Position numbers and translations under genes: made by a program. The notes beneath the pieces are model-generated. The model had not been told where the DNA came from. It ran no database searches and saw only the letters and a list, made by a program, of their open reading frames with translations. Shown piece after piece: positions 44,835 to 56,158 of a DNA stretch of 64,000 nucleotides; within the stretch, counting starts at the first letter, position 1, and each line of letters starts with the position of its first letter. This DNA is from Amoebophrya sp. A120 (taxonomy: Eukaryota > Sar > Dinophyceae > Syndiniales > Amoebophryaceae). Location of the stretch: positions 2,718,089 through 2,782,088 of the forward strand of contig CAJINV010000001.1 in the NCBI GenBank assembly GCA_905178155.1, written 5' to 3'.

Positions 44835-47800
44835 GAGTTTGAATGACACGACGCTGCTGGAGCGTCGCTATTTGCTGCAGCGTCTGCTGATCTCGAATCA
44901 CGAGCAGTTGGGAATCACCAGCCGGAGTAGAACAAAGCATGCTGGCGTGCCGCAAAATAAGCGGCTCGACTTTGGTGTCGTTCCCTTCATCGGCAAGGTT
45001 GACGACTACTCCCTCCCCTCCCATAGCCGCCAGCAGGAGCCCTTCGACGCGCGGAAGCACCGCTCCGGATACCTAGCCGGCAGGCGAAGTGGCACGAGAT
45101 GGACAAATCGCGGACCTGTACCGGAGCCGGTTCTGCCGCCACCGGAAGGAACTTTCGGAACCGGCGCTCGCAGGTGGAGCGACGAGCACGGCGATTCCAG
45201 TACCTTGCCGGGGGAAGGCAAGTCGCGGTCGGAGGGCGCTTCGCTGCGACCGAACGGCCGGTTGTCCGCCTCGCCGAGGCGGAACTTCGCTTCGACCAGT
45301 AGCAACGCCACCGGGTGGCCTGTTTCGGCGCAGCTTCCCTTCGGGATATTAACAGGCAGTGGCTCAGCTGAAGATCGAAGACAGCAGGCCGAGGTGCTGC
45401 CGCTTCTTCTCCAAACGCGCGACGATGCAGTGTGGTCGAAGCCTCGCTGGAAGCAGTTTCTCGACCTCGGTCGTCGTTTCGCCGCGACAAAAAAGCTCGT
45501 AGATCGAACGTTTCGAAATAAGTCTTCGAAAGCAAGAACTACAGGGGTGCAACTTGCTGAGGATGACGCGCCTGAAAGTCGCGCGAACTTCACTACAGCT
45601 GTGGATCATTTGCAAAGAGAGTTTGCCGGACCGGAGAGTTTCGAAAGCTCAGCGCCGTACGCCGGCTACGGAACAGGTGCTTCGGCGGTGTTTCCAGGAG
45701 CAGGCCGAATAAATGCAGACGGTGGAGTCTCTGCTTCATCGCAACTCGGAGCGGCTGCAAACAGTATCGACTGCCCGCCACCCCCGCTGGATGTGCTTTG
45801 TGCAAGTGCCAGCTCGTTGACTCCCGCGGGACCAAGATCTTTGTCCGCCAGCGCTGCTGACGATCCCGCGATCGTGAAGCTTCCAAGCATATTGAAGAAG
45901 CCGTCACCAATAACGATGCCTGGAACAGCACCCGCAGGGGCCTTTGAAGAAGATTGTCTTGGAACAGCCGCGACCGAGACGCAAGTGCCTCCCGCAGCGG
46001 AGACGCCACAGCTGGGGCTTTTCCCTGTCGAGTTGAAGCGCGTTTCGAATGGCGGCCTTTCTTCCATCCCGCTTGGCGCCAACGACAACATCCGTGCTTT
46101 ACTGGGCTTGGAAGACAAACCTGAACTGCAGTCCTCGACGGGAGAGAACCAAGGGACGACAGAAGATGGAATCGCAGAAAGCGAGAGTGGTGCTACTGGT
46201 ACTACGGATGCACCAGCCAAAAGAACCTCTGCTGTCGATGCACACCTTCCTCCTGGCCAGCGCACTTCTGCGATTTTCAACAACCAGCAGCAGTCTTCTG
46301 CATCAGAAACCGCTGGTGCTTCAGGTGTAGACTTCGACAAGCCATCCGGGACCCTCGACGAGCTTGCGGCGCGAGTTGGGACCTTCCGCACTTCGCGGTC
46401 CACCGATCAGCGCCGGAAAACGATATCTGCCATTACCTCCGGCGGTTTACTGGATTTCGGAGGTCTGGTCTTCGGATCGAAAAATGGTAGCGACCACACA
46501 GGAATAATTTCTCCCGGGGGACCACCAGCAGGGACCACCGGAGTAGAACAAACTCCTTTCGGCGCGTCACCCTCGACGAGCCGCCGCAGTGCCGCCTCTA
46601 AGATGGACACGGTGTTAGAGCAGGGGGAGGACGCAGCTGCGCTTAGCCAATCCAGTGCTGTGGCCGGCAGTCCTATGGCATCTTCCCCGGGAGGAGGTAC
46701 TGTTGTCGCCCGGAGTCCGCGAGCCCGGTTCGCCCGGGCCGCGACGGTCGAGGTGGGCGCCCTGTCATCCCGACCGAGCATCAGTGCGGCATCTAGCAGT
46801 CCGTTTGGCACGGCCAATGCGCAAGGCGGCGGGGCGACTTCCAGTTTGCTCGGGTCCGCGGCGGTGTCCAGGCAAAGCCAGCGGCGAAACTGGAAGGAGC
46901 GGGAACAGCAGCTTTTCAACGAGAACTTAAAGCGGCACGTGAAGACGGTCAGGAACACCGTCTCCGCGGTGAAAAGCTACGTTGACGGCGGCGGGGCGGG
47001 GGCGCAGCAGCAGGAGAATGGTAGTACTAGTGGCTCACCAATTAGAACTTCGGTTGGGCGGATCAGTCAAACACTTGGGGCGGGACTTGGTGATGGATTG
47101 GCCGGCGGCGCGACAGGCGGCGTCGACGGCGCGGAGCTGCAGTTCGGTGGCTCTGATGGGCAAGCAGAGACTGGCTCGGGCGATAATGTTACCAGAGGCG
47201 ACATTCCAATTAATACTCCGGGCGGAGGACATCAGCAGGATCAATCACCGCAACCAACACCAGTTTCGCCTCCTTCGTTCTTGCGAAACAGCAAGAAAAC
47301 GATTCTTCGTTCGCAAACGATGTCAACATCGTCCCCGCTGAAGAAAAAGGCGACAATTGAGGAGTTTAGATTCGAGAAGGCCATCCCGCTCATTCCCGAC
47401 GAAAAAGATAAACCATCAATATCGAAGGACTTTCTGATGTCCAGCAGTTCATCTTCCGGCGCAAAGGGACCGGAGGAAGAGAGCAAGAGCAAAGAAAAAG
47501 CGACAGAGCCACCTGACGCGCTAGCAGCGGGGAAGAAGATACTAGAGGAAGGCTCGACCGCCGCAGGAAGTGCAATGACTGCCGGTTCTTCAAAGCTAGA
47601 GATGAACAAAACCACCGGCAGTGCCGAAACGACCTCGACCGCCACAGTTGTAGCGAGTCCTGCAGCCTCACCGATCGCCCCAACTGCTACTTCCCCTCCG
47701 GTCGCCGCCGCCAGCACCAGCATCCGACGTTTCACGCGCACCGGGATCCCCATCATATCACAGCAACCCAACATCACGGGAGACGCGCCAGGGGGCGGCT

Positions 47801-50800
47801 CGGCCCGACACCGACCGGTTCGGCGTGCGTCGTTGGTGCGAGACCCGTCGGGCCGAATCAGTTTCATTTCGGCAGCGGACTTCCGCAGGGTGGGAACGAC
47901 CGGCGGACTCCTGGGGAGTAGTAACAGCCAAGACACGAGCCCCAGTTTGACGGGCGCGTCGCCCCTCCACACGACCAAAAGCGGTTCCGGCACGGGGTCG
48001 GAGAGCATGCCACTCTCGGCCTACCGCAGAGGGTCAATTTTCAAGGGCGTGAAAAAAATCGAGGACCTTGGGCTGGGCGATCGGGGGATCCCGCTCTTCC
48101 AGAACAAAGCCAAGCGGTTGTCAATCGAGGAAGGGAAAACGTTGAAAGCGTTGCAAAAGTCCGACTCGCTACTGTCAGATGTCGAGGAGGACGAGGATGT
48201 GGATGTTGCGGGAAACAAGAAGAGCGCTGAAACAAAAAAGGACCTCGCGGACGATACAGAGGAAAATCGAAAAGGCGACTCGGAGAAGTCTAAGTCAAAA
48301 ACGACCGCGACCGGTGAAAGCAGAGGACTAGTGGTTGCTGAGAACAAAGAGAGCACGTTATTTTCCTCACCGGCAGGAGCTTCATCCGACACAGACGCAA
48401 AATCAAGCTCCGCACCTCTTTTCCCAGCGGATCAGAAAGTGATGAAAACCTCTACCCCAGCAGAAGAAGACTTAGTACGCCTGCTCCCAGTCGTGGCACA
48501 AGCCGTGTTGCAGAAGATCTACGCGGATTACGCGTTAAGCGCAATCCGCCTCGAGAACCAGGTCAACGTAAGCCGCCAGCCACGCCGCAGCAGTTTGAAA
48601 TCATCCTCCTCCGTTACGACCGGGGGAGCGAGTGCAGGACCTCCGACATCCTCTCGCCGCTTGTCCGTCACCTTGACGGACACTCCGCCCGACCAACAGA
48701 CGTTTCTCGTGGACAAGCGGGAGACCGAGCAATTCGAAGATAACGGCGAGGAGAGCTATAAAAACGATTCATATAGTTATAGTATTAGTAAGAAAAATAC
48801 ATCGAGGCCGCAGCGCATCAAACTGGCGATGAAGGCGACATTGATGATGGAAGGCGATGAGTTGGAAGACGAAGACGAGGAACAACAACAAACTGGGGGT
48901 GCAGCTTCTCTCAATGCAAGCGGAAAAAATCTGCAAAATTATCCCGACAAGAGTGCGAGCAGCTCCTCGGCAGGCGAGACCAGCCAGAGCGACCGGGATT
49001 ACAATTCTACTAATGTGAACAAGAACTATGCTTCTTCCCGATTCTCTGCGAAGTCGCCGGACGACCGGGTGAAGCAAATTTCGCGACAGCTCCGTCGGCG
49101 TTTGCAGAGCGCTGTGATGGACCGCGCCAAGGACGGGCGGTGGGATCGAAAGACCACGTTTTTCGGACGGCGGTCCACCGAACGGGGTGTGAACCCGCGG
49201 GATTTAGGGGAGATGTTCCACGTGCGCTACTTTACGTTCGTCATGCACTTCCCGGAGGCGAAGTTGCTGATCGACCGACTGGCGTGGCAGCACGAGAAAA
49301 AGGGCCGCATGCTATCGGAGGAAAATCTCGAAGGCGTTTTTGAAGAAGTGCAGTCCGCGTTGTCCGGGCTGCTGCTGGGGTATGTGAAAGGTATTTACTA
49401 ATTAGTGCTGTTTGGTCGTGTTCATCGAGTGCAGTCAATATGCTGACGTTGATTGTGTTTGTGTCTTGCTGCCATGCGTGGCTAGCTGCTATGGTAGATG
49501 TAGATCTTTGTGCAAAAATCCCCAATTTTTATCGATCCGAAAAATCCAGATGCTCTGGAAGCCCAGACGTCTCAGAAGAAGCAGGCGAGCACGGAGAGCG
49601 TGCGTGCGGACCGGTGTGTAGATTTTCTGATGGAGGTCGGACTTCACCCCCTGGTCGAGGAAGAGGAGAAAATATTGAAGGAAACCCTGCACAAATACCT
49701 GCGCCTGAACCTCATGCCATCCACGGCGTCGGGAACGACTGGTGCGTTTTCGCTGGCGGGAATAGGAGGTACAAACATGCTTGGAGGTGCTGGATCAAGT
49801 AGTCCTCCTGGCGCGGGTGGCGGGAACAATACGAAATCAATTTTTAGTGACACTAGTCCGAGTTCTTCTACCAGTCCGACTGGGATCATGATGAACAGGC
49901 CGAATGGGACGAATGGCAACCGCGGCGGGGACCAAAATACCAATTCGATTTTCTCACCCTCAAATTCTGGCGCGAACAAAAACGGCGGGCTGACGTTGAG
50001 CAGCCCAAATCATGGAGCAGGTGGAACCAATGGAACTGCTTCGCCCTCAAAGAACAGTTTTTTCGCCGGCGGTTTCGATGCTGTGAACCGTAGGAATTCC
50101 ACGAACGCGAAGGCACTGTCGAAGGCGCTTCCGTACGAAATTCTGCGGAAAATCCATATGCAGCCGAGTGACGTGGTGAAAGTAGTTATCCTGAGAAAAA
50201 AGTGCTACAGTTACACACTCTGATGGAAGACAAGCAAGACAGATAAACTCTGTCATGCAGGAAATGCGTGCCACCCTCATTTCATTCGTGTTTTCGCCTT
50301 ATAGTCTGCGCAACACAGGTTTTCTTTGCCATGTCGAGCAGCTTTGTGATGCAGAAAGTCCAACAAATGTGTAACTGTATGTAACACTTTTTTCCTGTGA
50401 TAGTAGTGAAGGAGACACTGGAAAACTTCCAAGCCGTCTATGACGACCAGAAAACCAAGGTGATTGAGGACTACGACCTGAACAAACAAGTTTTACCCAC
50501 GTTCCAACGCGGCGGGGCCGCGAGTTCCTTCTCCCCGACTTCGTCCAGGCCGTGCTCGCCGATGGGAATAGTTGGTGGGCCGTTCTCACCAGGGAGTGCT
50601 GGTGGTGGTAGTTTATCGAGCGAGGACGAGACGCACATGCTCCGAGACTTGTTGGAGCTGTACAAAGCTTTTTGCGCCATGGACACGGGGAAATGCGGCG
50701 TTCTAGCGGGCAAGCAGCTGGACTCGCTGTCCAGAACGGTGTTCGGCGAGAACCGAGCGGCCAAACAGAAGTATCTGCACAATGTGACACAGGTAGATCT

Positions 50801-52794
50801 GCGGTTTATTGAGTTTCATTCGCTTGTTCTTGCATCTGGTGAGTCGTCGCGCAATGAATGTAGTTCAAAGCACAGCGAGTCTATCTGTCATGGTTGTTTC
50901 ATAGTTAAGTAGCGAAAACCGCATCACAGGTCACCTTCTGCGACTTCCTGCGTCTAGTCCACAAGCGGCGCCTGGACGACTTGGAGGACTTGAAGCTGGA
51001 CCTCTGGCGCATCACGCCCCACCAACAGGATTTAGCCACGCAACCCGACCAAGTAACCGAACTCGAGCTGATGCGCATTCCCGGCCGCCAAACGCTGGAC
51101 GCGTCGGCGTTCGAGAAGCACCAGGAGCTCTACTCTCACACCTTGAAACAGGCAGATGTCTGCCGGATGCTAGGTATGAGCATAGTTGGTTTCTTTTTGG
51201 ATTTGGAACTTGTTAGAATTTTGAAAATGCCAATCCACCCTAGGACTTGCCAATAGAAAATGAAGCAGTGGAGCATTGAGAACTTCGATCTGTCGGCGAT
51301 ATATTATCTATCGACACACATTTTCATTTTTCATCATCAGCCCGTCTCGAGATTTTCCCGAAAACTCGTGCGGAACAGCGGGAGATCCAGGAAATTCTGG
51401 AACTAGTCTTTCCCACTCCCGACGAGGCGCTCACGTTCGACGAGTTCCAGTACCTCTGTCAGAAAATCCAGAACTTGTTGCACTTCAAGTACAGCGAATC
51501 GGAGCTCACTTTCGTGCAACAGTTCTTCTCGCCCCGTCAGGTCAGCCTGTTCCGCAAAAGCTTCGACCGTCTCGCTATGAACGAATACGGTCGGGTGGCG
51601 CTCGCGCAAGTCCGGAATTTTTTGTTGATTTCCTACAAAATCCCCATCGAGCCGACGGAGTTGTGGAAATTTTTAGAGGAAGAAGTTCTGTTGATCCACG
51701 AAAGGAAGGATTTGCTAGCCCCGGGGCCAACAACCACTTCGTCGAAGAAAGGCGGTGCGGGTGCTGCGCACCTTCAGGCTGGGAATAAACAAAGCACCTC
51801 CCGCGGCGGCGTGGAGGGCACATTGAACTCCGCTTCCTCGAACTTGACGCAAAGAAGGATGTCCATCAAGCGGCGCAGCGTGCACGACGTGAAGACCGCG
51901 GCGGTGCTGGCAAACATGAAGGACGCATTGCTGAGTCAAGCGGCCATGGCCGCAGGGGCGGCGATCGGGGATATCAGTGCGAAGACAGTGAACACTACTG
52001 CATCCGCGGAGGGAGTAGAGCAAGGTGGAGCCGACGAAAGAGACGGCATGTTCGGAGGACAGTCGCACGAGGGCGGGGCCAACAATGGGTCGCTTTTTCC
52101 GTTGCATGCAATGGACGGGGAGGCACAGGCAGCCCTCGGCTCCCTTTCGCAGCCGCTTGTTTCCGCCGTGATTTCCTCTTCGACCGCGGCTTCGGGCCAT
52201 GATGCGCACTTTTCGCTCGAAGAGCGGATCACAGACAGTAGGGGCGATGTTTTGCATCATGGCGATAGCGCGGATCACCTTCATGTGCAAAGCGGACACG
52301 ACGCAGATCGTGGTTCCGCCGGTGGTACAGCTGTCAGTTCCGGGCATGGAGGTGGCAATGCCGATCCTGGTAGTGCTGCGGGGCACGGAGGACAAAGCCC
52401 TGCGACACAGAATTTCGATAGCACCGCTGATCATTCCGGCGGGGGAACTGGGTCTAATCCCAAGCAAAACGCACCCTCCGGAGGTCCAACCGCTACTATC
52501 AACGCACCGCCTGGTGCCGGCCAGAAAAAACCGGCGGCCGCGATGGGCCGGAGACAAACAATCGTACGCCGCGAGGGGGCGTACCGACCCCCGGATGCGA
52601 ACCCGCTTGCCATGGAGTACGGCGGTGCGGCGCGCATTTCTTCGGGATTTGGAGTTGGCGGCGGACAGCACCAAATGACGCTGCAGATTTTGCAAGAAGT
52701 CGGGCTCAGTTTCGACCAGTTTATCGTGGTGCTACATTGGGCTTTGTCGGTGAAACGGGCATCGAAGAAAGCAAATGCGAATAAGGCGGGATGA
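44818..52794 (+). CDS. Very large protein with disordered N-terminus and EF-hand-like C-terminal region
   Basis: Predicted 2426 aa from exons 44818-49390, 49562-50186, 50408-50792, 50930-51173 and 51341-52794 (7281 nt). The first ~1400 residues are low-complexity (S, T, G, A, P and acidic stretches). A conserved-looking core begins near 49040 (DDRVKQISRQLRRRLQSA, MFHVRYFTFVMHFPEA) and continues with VDFLMEVGLHPLVEEEEKIL. ELYKAFCAMDTGKCGVLAGK (~1815) and SLFRKSFDRLAMNEYGRVAL resemble paired EF-hand helices with degenerate calcium loops. LTFDEFQYLCQKIQNLL and GLSFDQFIVVLHWAL fit EF-hand exit helices. The family is not recognised; a calcium-sensor-derived scaffold is an inference. Introns 49391-49561, 50793-50929 and 51174-51340 fit GT-AG (the first is chosen by phase); 50187-50402 is an introner. 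Confidence 0.68.
50187..50402 (+). mobile_element. Introner-like element, family C
   Basis: 216 bp. Starts TATCCTGAGAAAAAAGTGC and ends AACACTTTTTTCCTGTGATA. The repeat TACAGTTACACA pairs with TGTGTAACTGTA. The direct repeat GTAGT is at 50182-50186 and 50403-50407. Excision gives AAA GTA GTG AAG in frame. Confidence 0.9.
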
Positions 52795-53461
52795 GGACGA
52801 TTGTGTCGGTGGATGCTGTACTGAGCTGCTCCAAGAACAGTGCAACATGGAGTCAATGTAAGATTTTAGAGTTTCATTCCTTGTGGCAGGATACTTTGCA
52901 GCACGTGATTGCCATATCCATGTTTGATTAATAGTAGTTTCGTCTTTGTCTTCGAAGATCAATTTGCTAAAGAGCCAGAACACGGTCAAAAGGCTGTTTC
53001 GTTATTATGGTAAAAAGTGAAGAATGCTATGGATGTAAAATGTGCTAAGTACCAACATAAGTTATCGCTGAAACTGTTTGCTGTAATCATGAGAACCCTC
53101 CCGCAGGAGCCGTGCAAAACGACGCTTCGGGCTGAGTGCGTAAAGCATTTACTGATACCACAAGATGAAATGCAGATGCACCATCTGCATAAGTACTGAA
53201 GAAGACGCGCAAGGACTACCGAAATCTGCAATGACCTTGCAAACTGGTCGTTTCGGCGTAGTTGCAACAGCGCTCTTGAACACGGTGTTCGGCTCCTTTT
53301 CCTGTTCGCAAGATATGCAAAACGCACACACAACTAGAGCTACATGGTCTCCAAATGATCTTTTCACCTCACGGCTTCGTCAGTAATTTCACAATCGTAC
53401 AGTCTATCGGTTTTGATGCCTTCGTTTATCGCCTCCTGAAAAAATCCCATCTCGATTTTGC
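52795..53461. other. Intergenic region
   Basis: No supported gene. AT-rich with many stops in the + frames. Confidence 0.5.
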
Positions 53462-55645
53462 ATGTACTTTCTACGAGTCGACAGATGGAGGACACTTTGC
53501 CACTACGCGCTGGCCCTCTGGCACGCTGAAAAGTTTCTCCTGGTCGCGCACGGCGTTTCGTACCTTTTCCCGACACGGATAGAAAGCACGACTAGCGGCG
53601 CAGCTTTCACCGATGATCTACTTACACGTGCAGAGGAAAACGAGGATGACCCGGCCACGTTCTCGTCGCCTCTCCCAAAAAAAAAAGGTGGAGGCGGTCG
53701 CGGAGGTACAGCCGCAAGAGCAAAAACGTCCAGGGCGGCGAGCCATCAAGCCCGCGCCATCCAGCGCTACACTGCTCGTTACCAGCGGAAGACCACGATT
53801 GTTGAGAATCTCGCGAAGAACGGGTGGATTGCAGAGCGCGCCGCCGACATTGAGCCGACGATTCTCGCGGGCCTGCAGCACATCTACCGGAACATCGATG
53901 GGAAGGAATGCGACGGACTCATCCCTGCGGTGCTCGTGCCAGACGGCAGCGCACCGGATTGCGAGGTGATCTGCGCGCTGACCGAGCAGTGCGAGGCCTG
54001 GCAATTCTACAACGGCACCTGCTACTGGGGCAACCCGTTCCCCGAGCGCTGCAAAGGCGACCGGGACTTCTATCCGCCGCGGCCGGCGGGGGAGGTGGAG
54101 GAAGAGGCGGACTGGTACAACTCTGAAAATGGCAGCGCCAGCCTGTGGCCAAAGTTTCGAAGGGACGAGCCGAAGTTTCGGCCGGGAGATCCGGTCAGCG
54201 CGGCGTACAATAGAAGAGTGGTGGGTGGTCGGTTGCGGTGGTTCGCGTGGAAATTCGCAAACAGCCGGTGGTACGAGACCTTGCGACTCTACTCGGAAAA
54301 GCAGAAGTTATGGGATTTTGTGGAACAGTGGGAGAGAGAGCAAACAAAAACAATAGGGAACGAAAAGGGTTCTTACGGTCAGGTGGATTCTTCATCTTTC
54401 CTCACTTCCTTCGACCGAATGCGGCTCGCTTACCGCGTTGGCACGAATGAGGACAGACAGTCTATGGAATTCTGCCAACGAGAGGACAACAAAGAAACCG
54501 ACTACCCCTGGGCCCGTCACGTGGACGACGGCGCGGAGCTGCGGAAGCAGAAGCTGTCTGAAACCTCCCGGTACTCCCTGCTGCGCCTCCGCAGCGCGAT
54601 TCCGGCGCACCTGCGCACGGGGCGGTTTCTGAATTTTGGCATTGGACCGTGTCACGTGTCCGACCCGTTGCACCCCTTTTTCCACCATCAATTGGTGAGA
54701 GAAGATGCAGAGAAAGTGGATTCTCCGCCCTTGAATGGCTTCGGGTTCGAACGCTCTTTCGACGAGTTTGACGAGGAAGATTTCGCCGCCGTGGGCGTTG
54801 ATGTCGCGTCTACTTCCGGCGCAGAAGTGGCACCAGGGAGCAACTACAGGGAAAAAGATAAATTCGCAGAAAATTCATTTTCATCAAGCGCCGACGAACA
54901 GGCAGAGGACGAGGAGGAAACAGGCCAAGCCGCAAGGCTTCGCAAGGGCTGCAAGTACTACCGGAACACCACAGTGATTTTTGACACTGTGACGCCAACG
55001 AATTTCCTACCAACGCTGCGCAATAACGCCCCGGACTGGTTTTCTTCACCGGAAGATGAGCACGAAGATCATGGAGAACTACAAGTTCCTAAAAATCCGA
55101 TTGAGTTCTTCATTCTGGACATTGATTCCCACGACTATCAAATTCTTCGGGAAATGGTGACTTCGAAAATCCCGGTTCTCGTGTACATGATCGAAATCGC
55201 CACCCACTTCCCCCCACCGCTCAAGTACGCAAACGTGTACCAGCCCGAGCAGGTGTCCGAGGCCAGCCGCAAGGTGGAAACCGGCGAGACTGGGAAGCAC
55301 TCGGTGAATTTTGAGCTTCTTTCTGGTTTGAGCTTTTCCCTCGCGTTAGACTTGCTGAAAGACACGCACGACTTCTTCATGTTCCCGGATATGGGCGATG
55401 CGGTCTTCACGCACAAGTCGTTGCGGCCGTACTTGGAAAAGGAGTACGGCGTGAGGCTCCCGTTTGATGAGTTTTTGTGTTTCGCAAAGTCCCATCTGTG
55501 GTTCATGTACCCGACGGACATCGTCGCGCAGTGGGGCTTTCTCCGGGGGTTTGACAGTTTGCATGACATGCTCCCCTGGGTGTACCGGAATATTTCCGCC
55601 TCGGTGGAAGATGGGGTGAACCACCAGTTTATGCTGTACATCTAG
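53462..55645 (+). CDS. Probable secreted protein with PAN-like cysteine motif and FkbM-like methyltransferase motif
   Basis: 727 aa, single exon from ATG 53462. The N-terminus (residues 1-35) is moderately hydrophobic and could be a signal sequence. Cysteines at about 170-205 (CEVICALTEQCEAWQFYNGT, then CYWGNPFPERC) match the spacing style of PAN/Apple modules, which usually bind protein or carbohydrate outside the cell. In the C-terminal part, EFFILDIDSHDYQILREMV recalls the SIDIDGxDYxxW strand of FkbM-like SAM methyltransferases, followed by VLVYMIEI. The SAM-binding glycine loop is not obvious. Alternative explanation: a lineage-specific secreted protein. Both domain suggestions are tentative. 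Confidence 0.65.
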   Translation: MYFLRVDRWRTLCHYALALWHAEKFLLVAHGVSYLFPTRIESTTSGAAFTDDLLTRAEENEDDPATFSSPLPKKKGGGGRGGTAARAKTSRAASHQARAIQRYTARYQRKTTIVENLAKNGWIAERAADIEPTILAGLQHIYRNIDGKECDGLIPAVLVPDGSAPDCEVICALTEQCEAWQFYNGTCYWGNPFPERCKGDRDFYPPRPAGEVEEEADWYNSENGSASLWPKFRRDEPKFRPGDPVSAAYNRRVVGGRLRWFAWKFANSRWYETLRLYSEKQKLWDFVEQWEREQTKTIGNEKGSYGQVDSSSFLTSFDRMRLAYRVGTNEDRQSMEFCQREDNKETDYPWARHVDDGAELRKQKLSETSRYSLLRLRSAIPAHLRTGRFLNFGIGPCHVSDPLHPFFHHQLVREDAEKVDSPPLNGFGFERSFDEFDEEDFAAVGVDVASTSGAEVAPGSNYREKDKFAENSFSSSADEQAEDEEETGQAARLRKGCKYYRNTTVIFDTVTPTNFLPTLRNNAPDWFSSPEDEHEDHGELQVPKNPIEFFILDIDSHDYQILREMVTSKIPVLVYMIEIATHFPPPLKYANVYQPEQVSEASRKVETGETGKHSVNFELLSGLSFSLALDLLKDTHDFFMFPDMGDAVFTHKSLRPYLEKEYGVRLPFDEFLCFAKSHLWFMYPTDIVAQWGFLRGFDSLHDMLPWVYRNISASVEDGVNHQFMLYI

Positions 55646-56158
55646 ATAGAACAAGCGTTCTTGTTTTCGAGTCTGACCATAGACGCATAGAAACGGAGTT
55701 GCATCTGGTGCTCAGGATCTTCGATTAACAACGAAGTCGTGCTTGAACAGTTCTTACGCGTTGGCTCCGGATACATATCGCCTCGCTTTCGCCGCTCCGT
55801 CATGGTGCGCAACTCCTTTCATGAACTGAACACGAAATCCTTGACGCGCAAACGCAAAGCGTGCGAGCTCCCATCTCAGCGATGCTGCAGTTTTTTGTTT
55901 TCGCTGCGAAAAAATCGATCGTTGTTCGTTCAATCTATCTAGATCTACACTCATCACTGGTCTCTAGAGCGAAAAGAGATTGAGAGAGAGTCTATATGGC
56001 AGTTCTTCTTCCAAAAGGCTAAACTTCAACTTTCAAATGGATGAAATGATTCGTACACATCCATCGGACCACTTTTTCTGTCTCTCAAGAGTGAAGAGCA
56101 CGCGTGTTGTTTTTGGTTTTTTCGTTGATGTCCTCGGCGTGAGTCATCTTCCACAAAA
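55646..56158. other. Intergenic region
   Basis: No supported gene. AT-rich. Confidence 0.5.
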
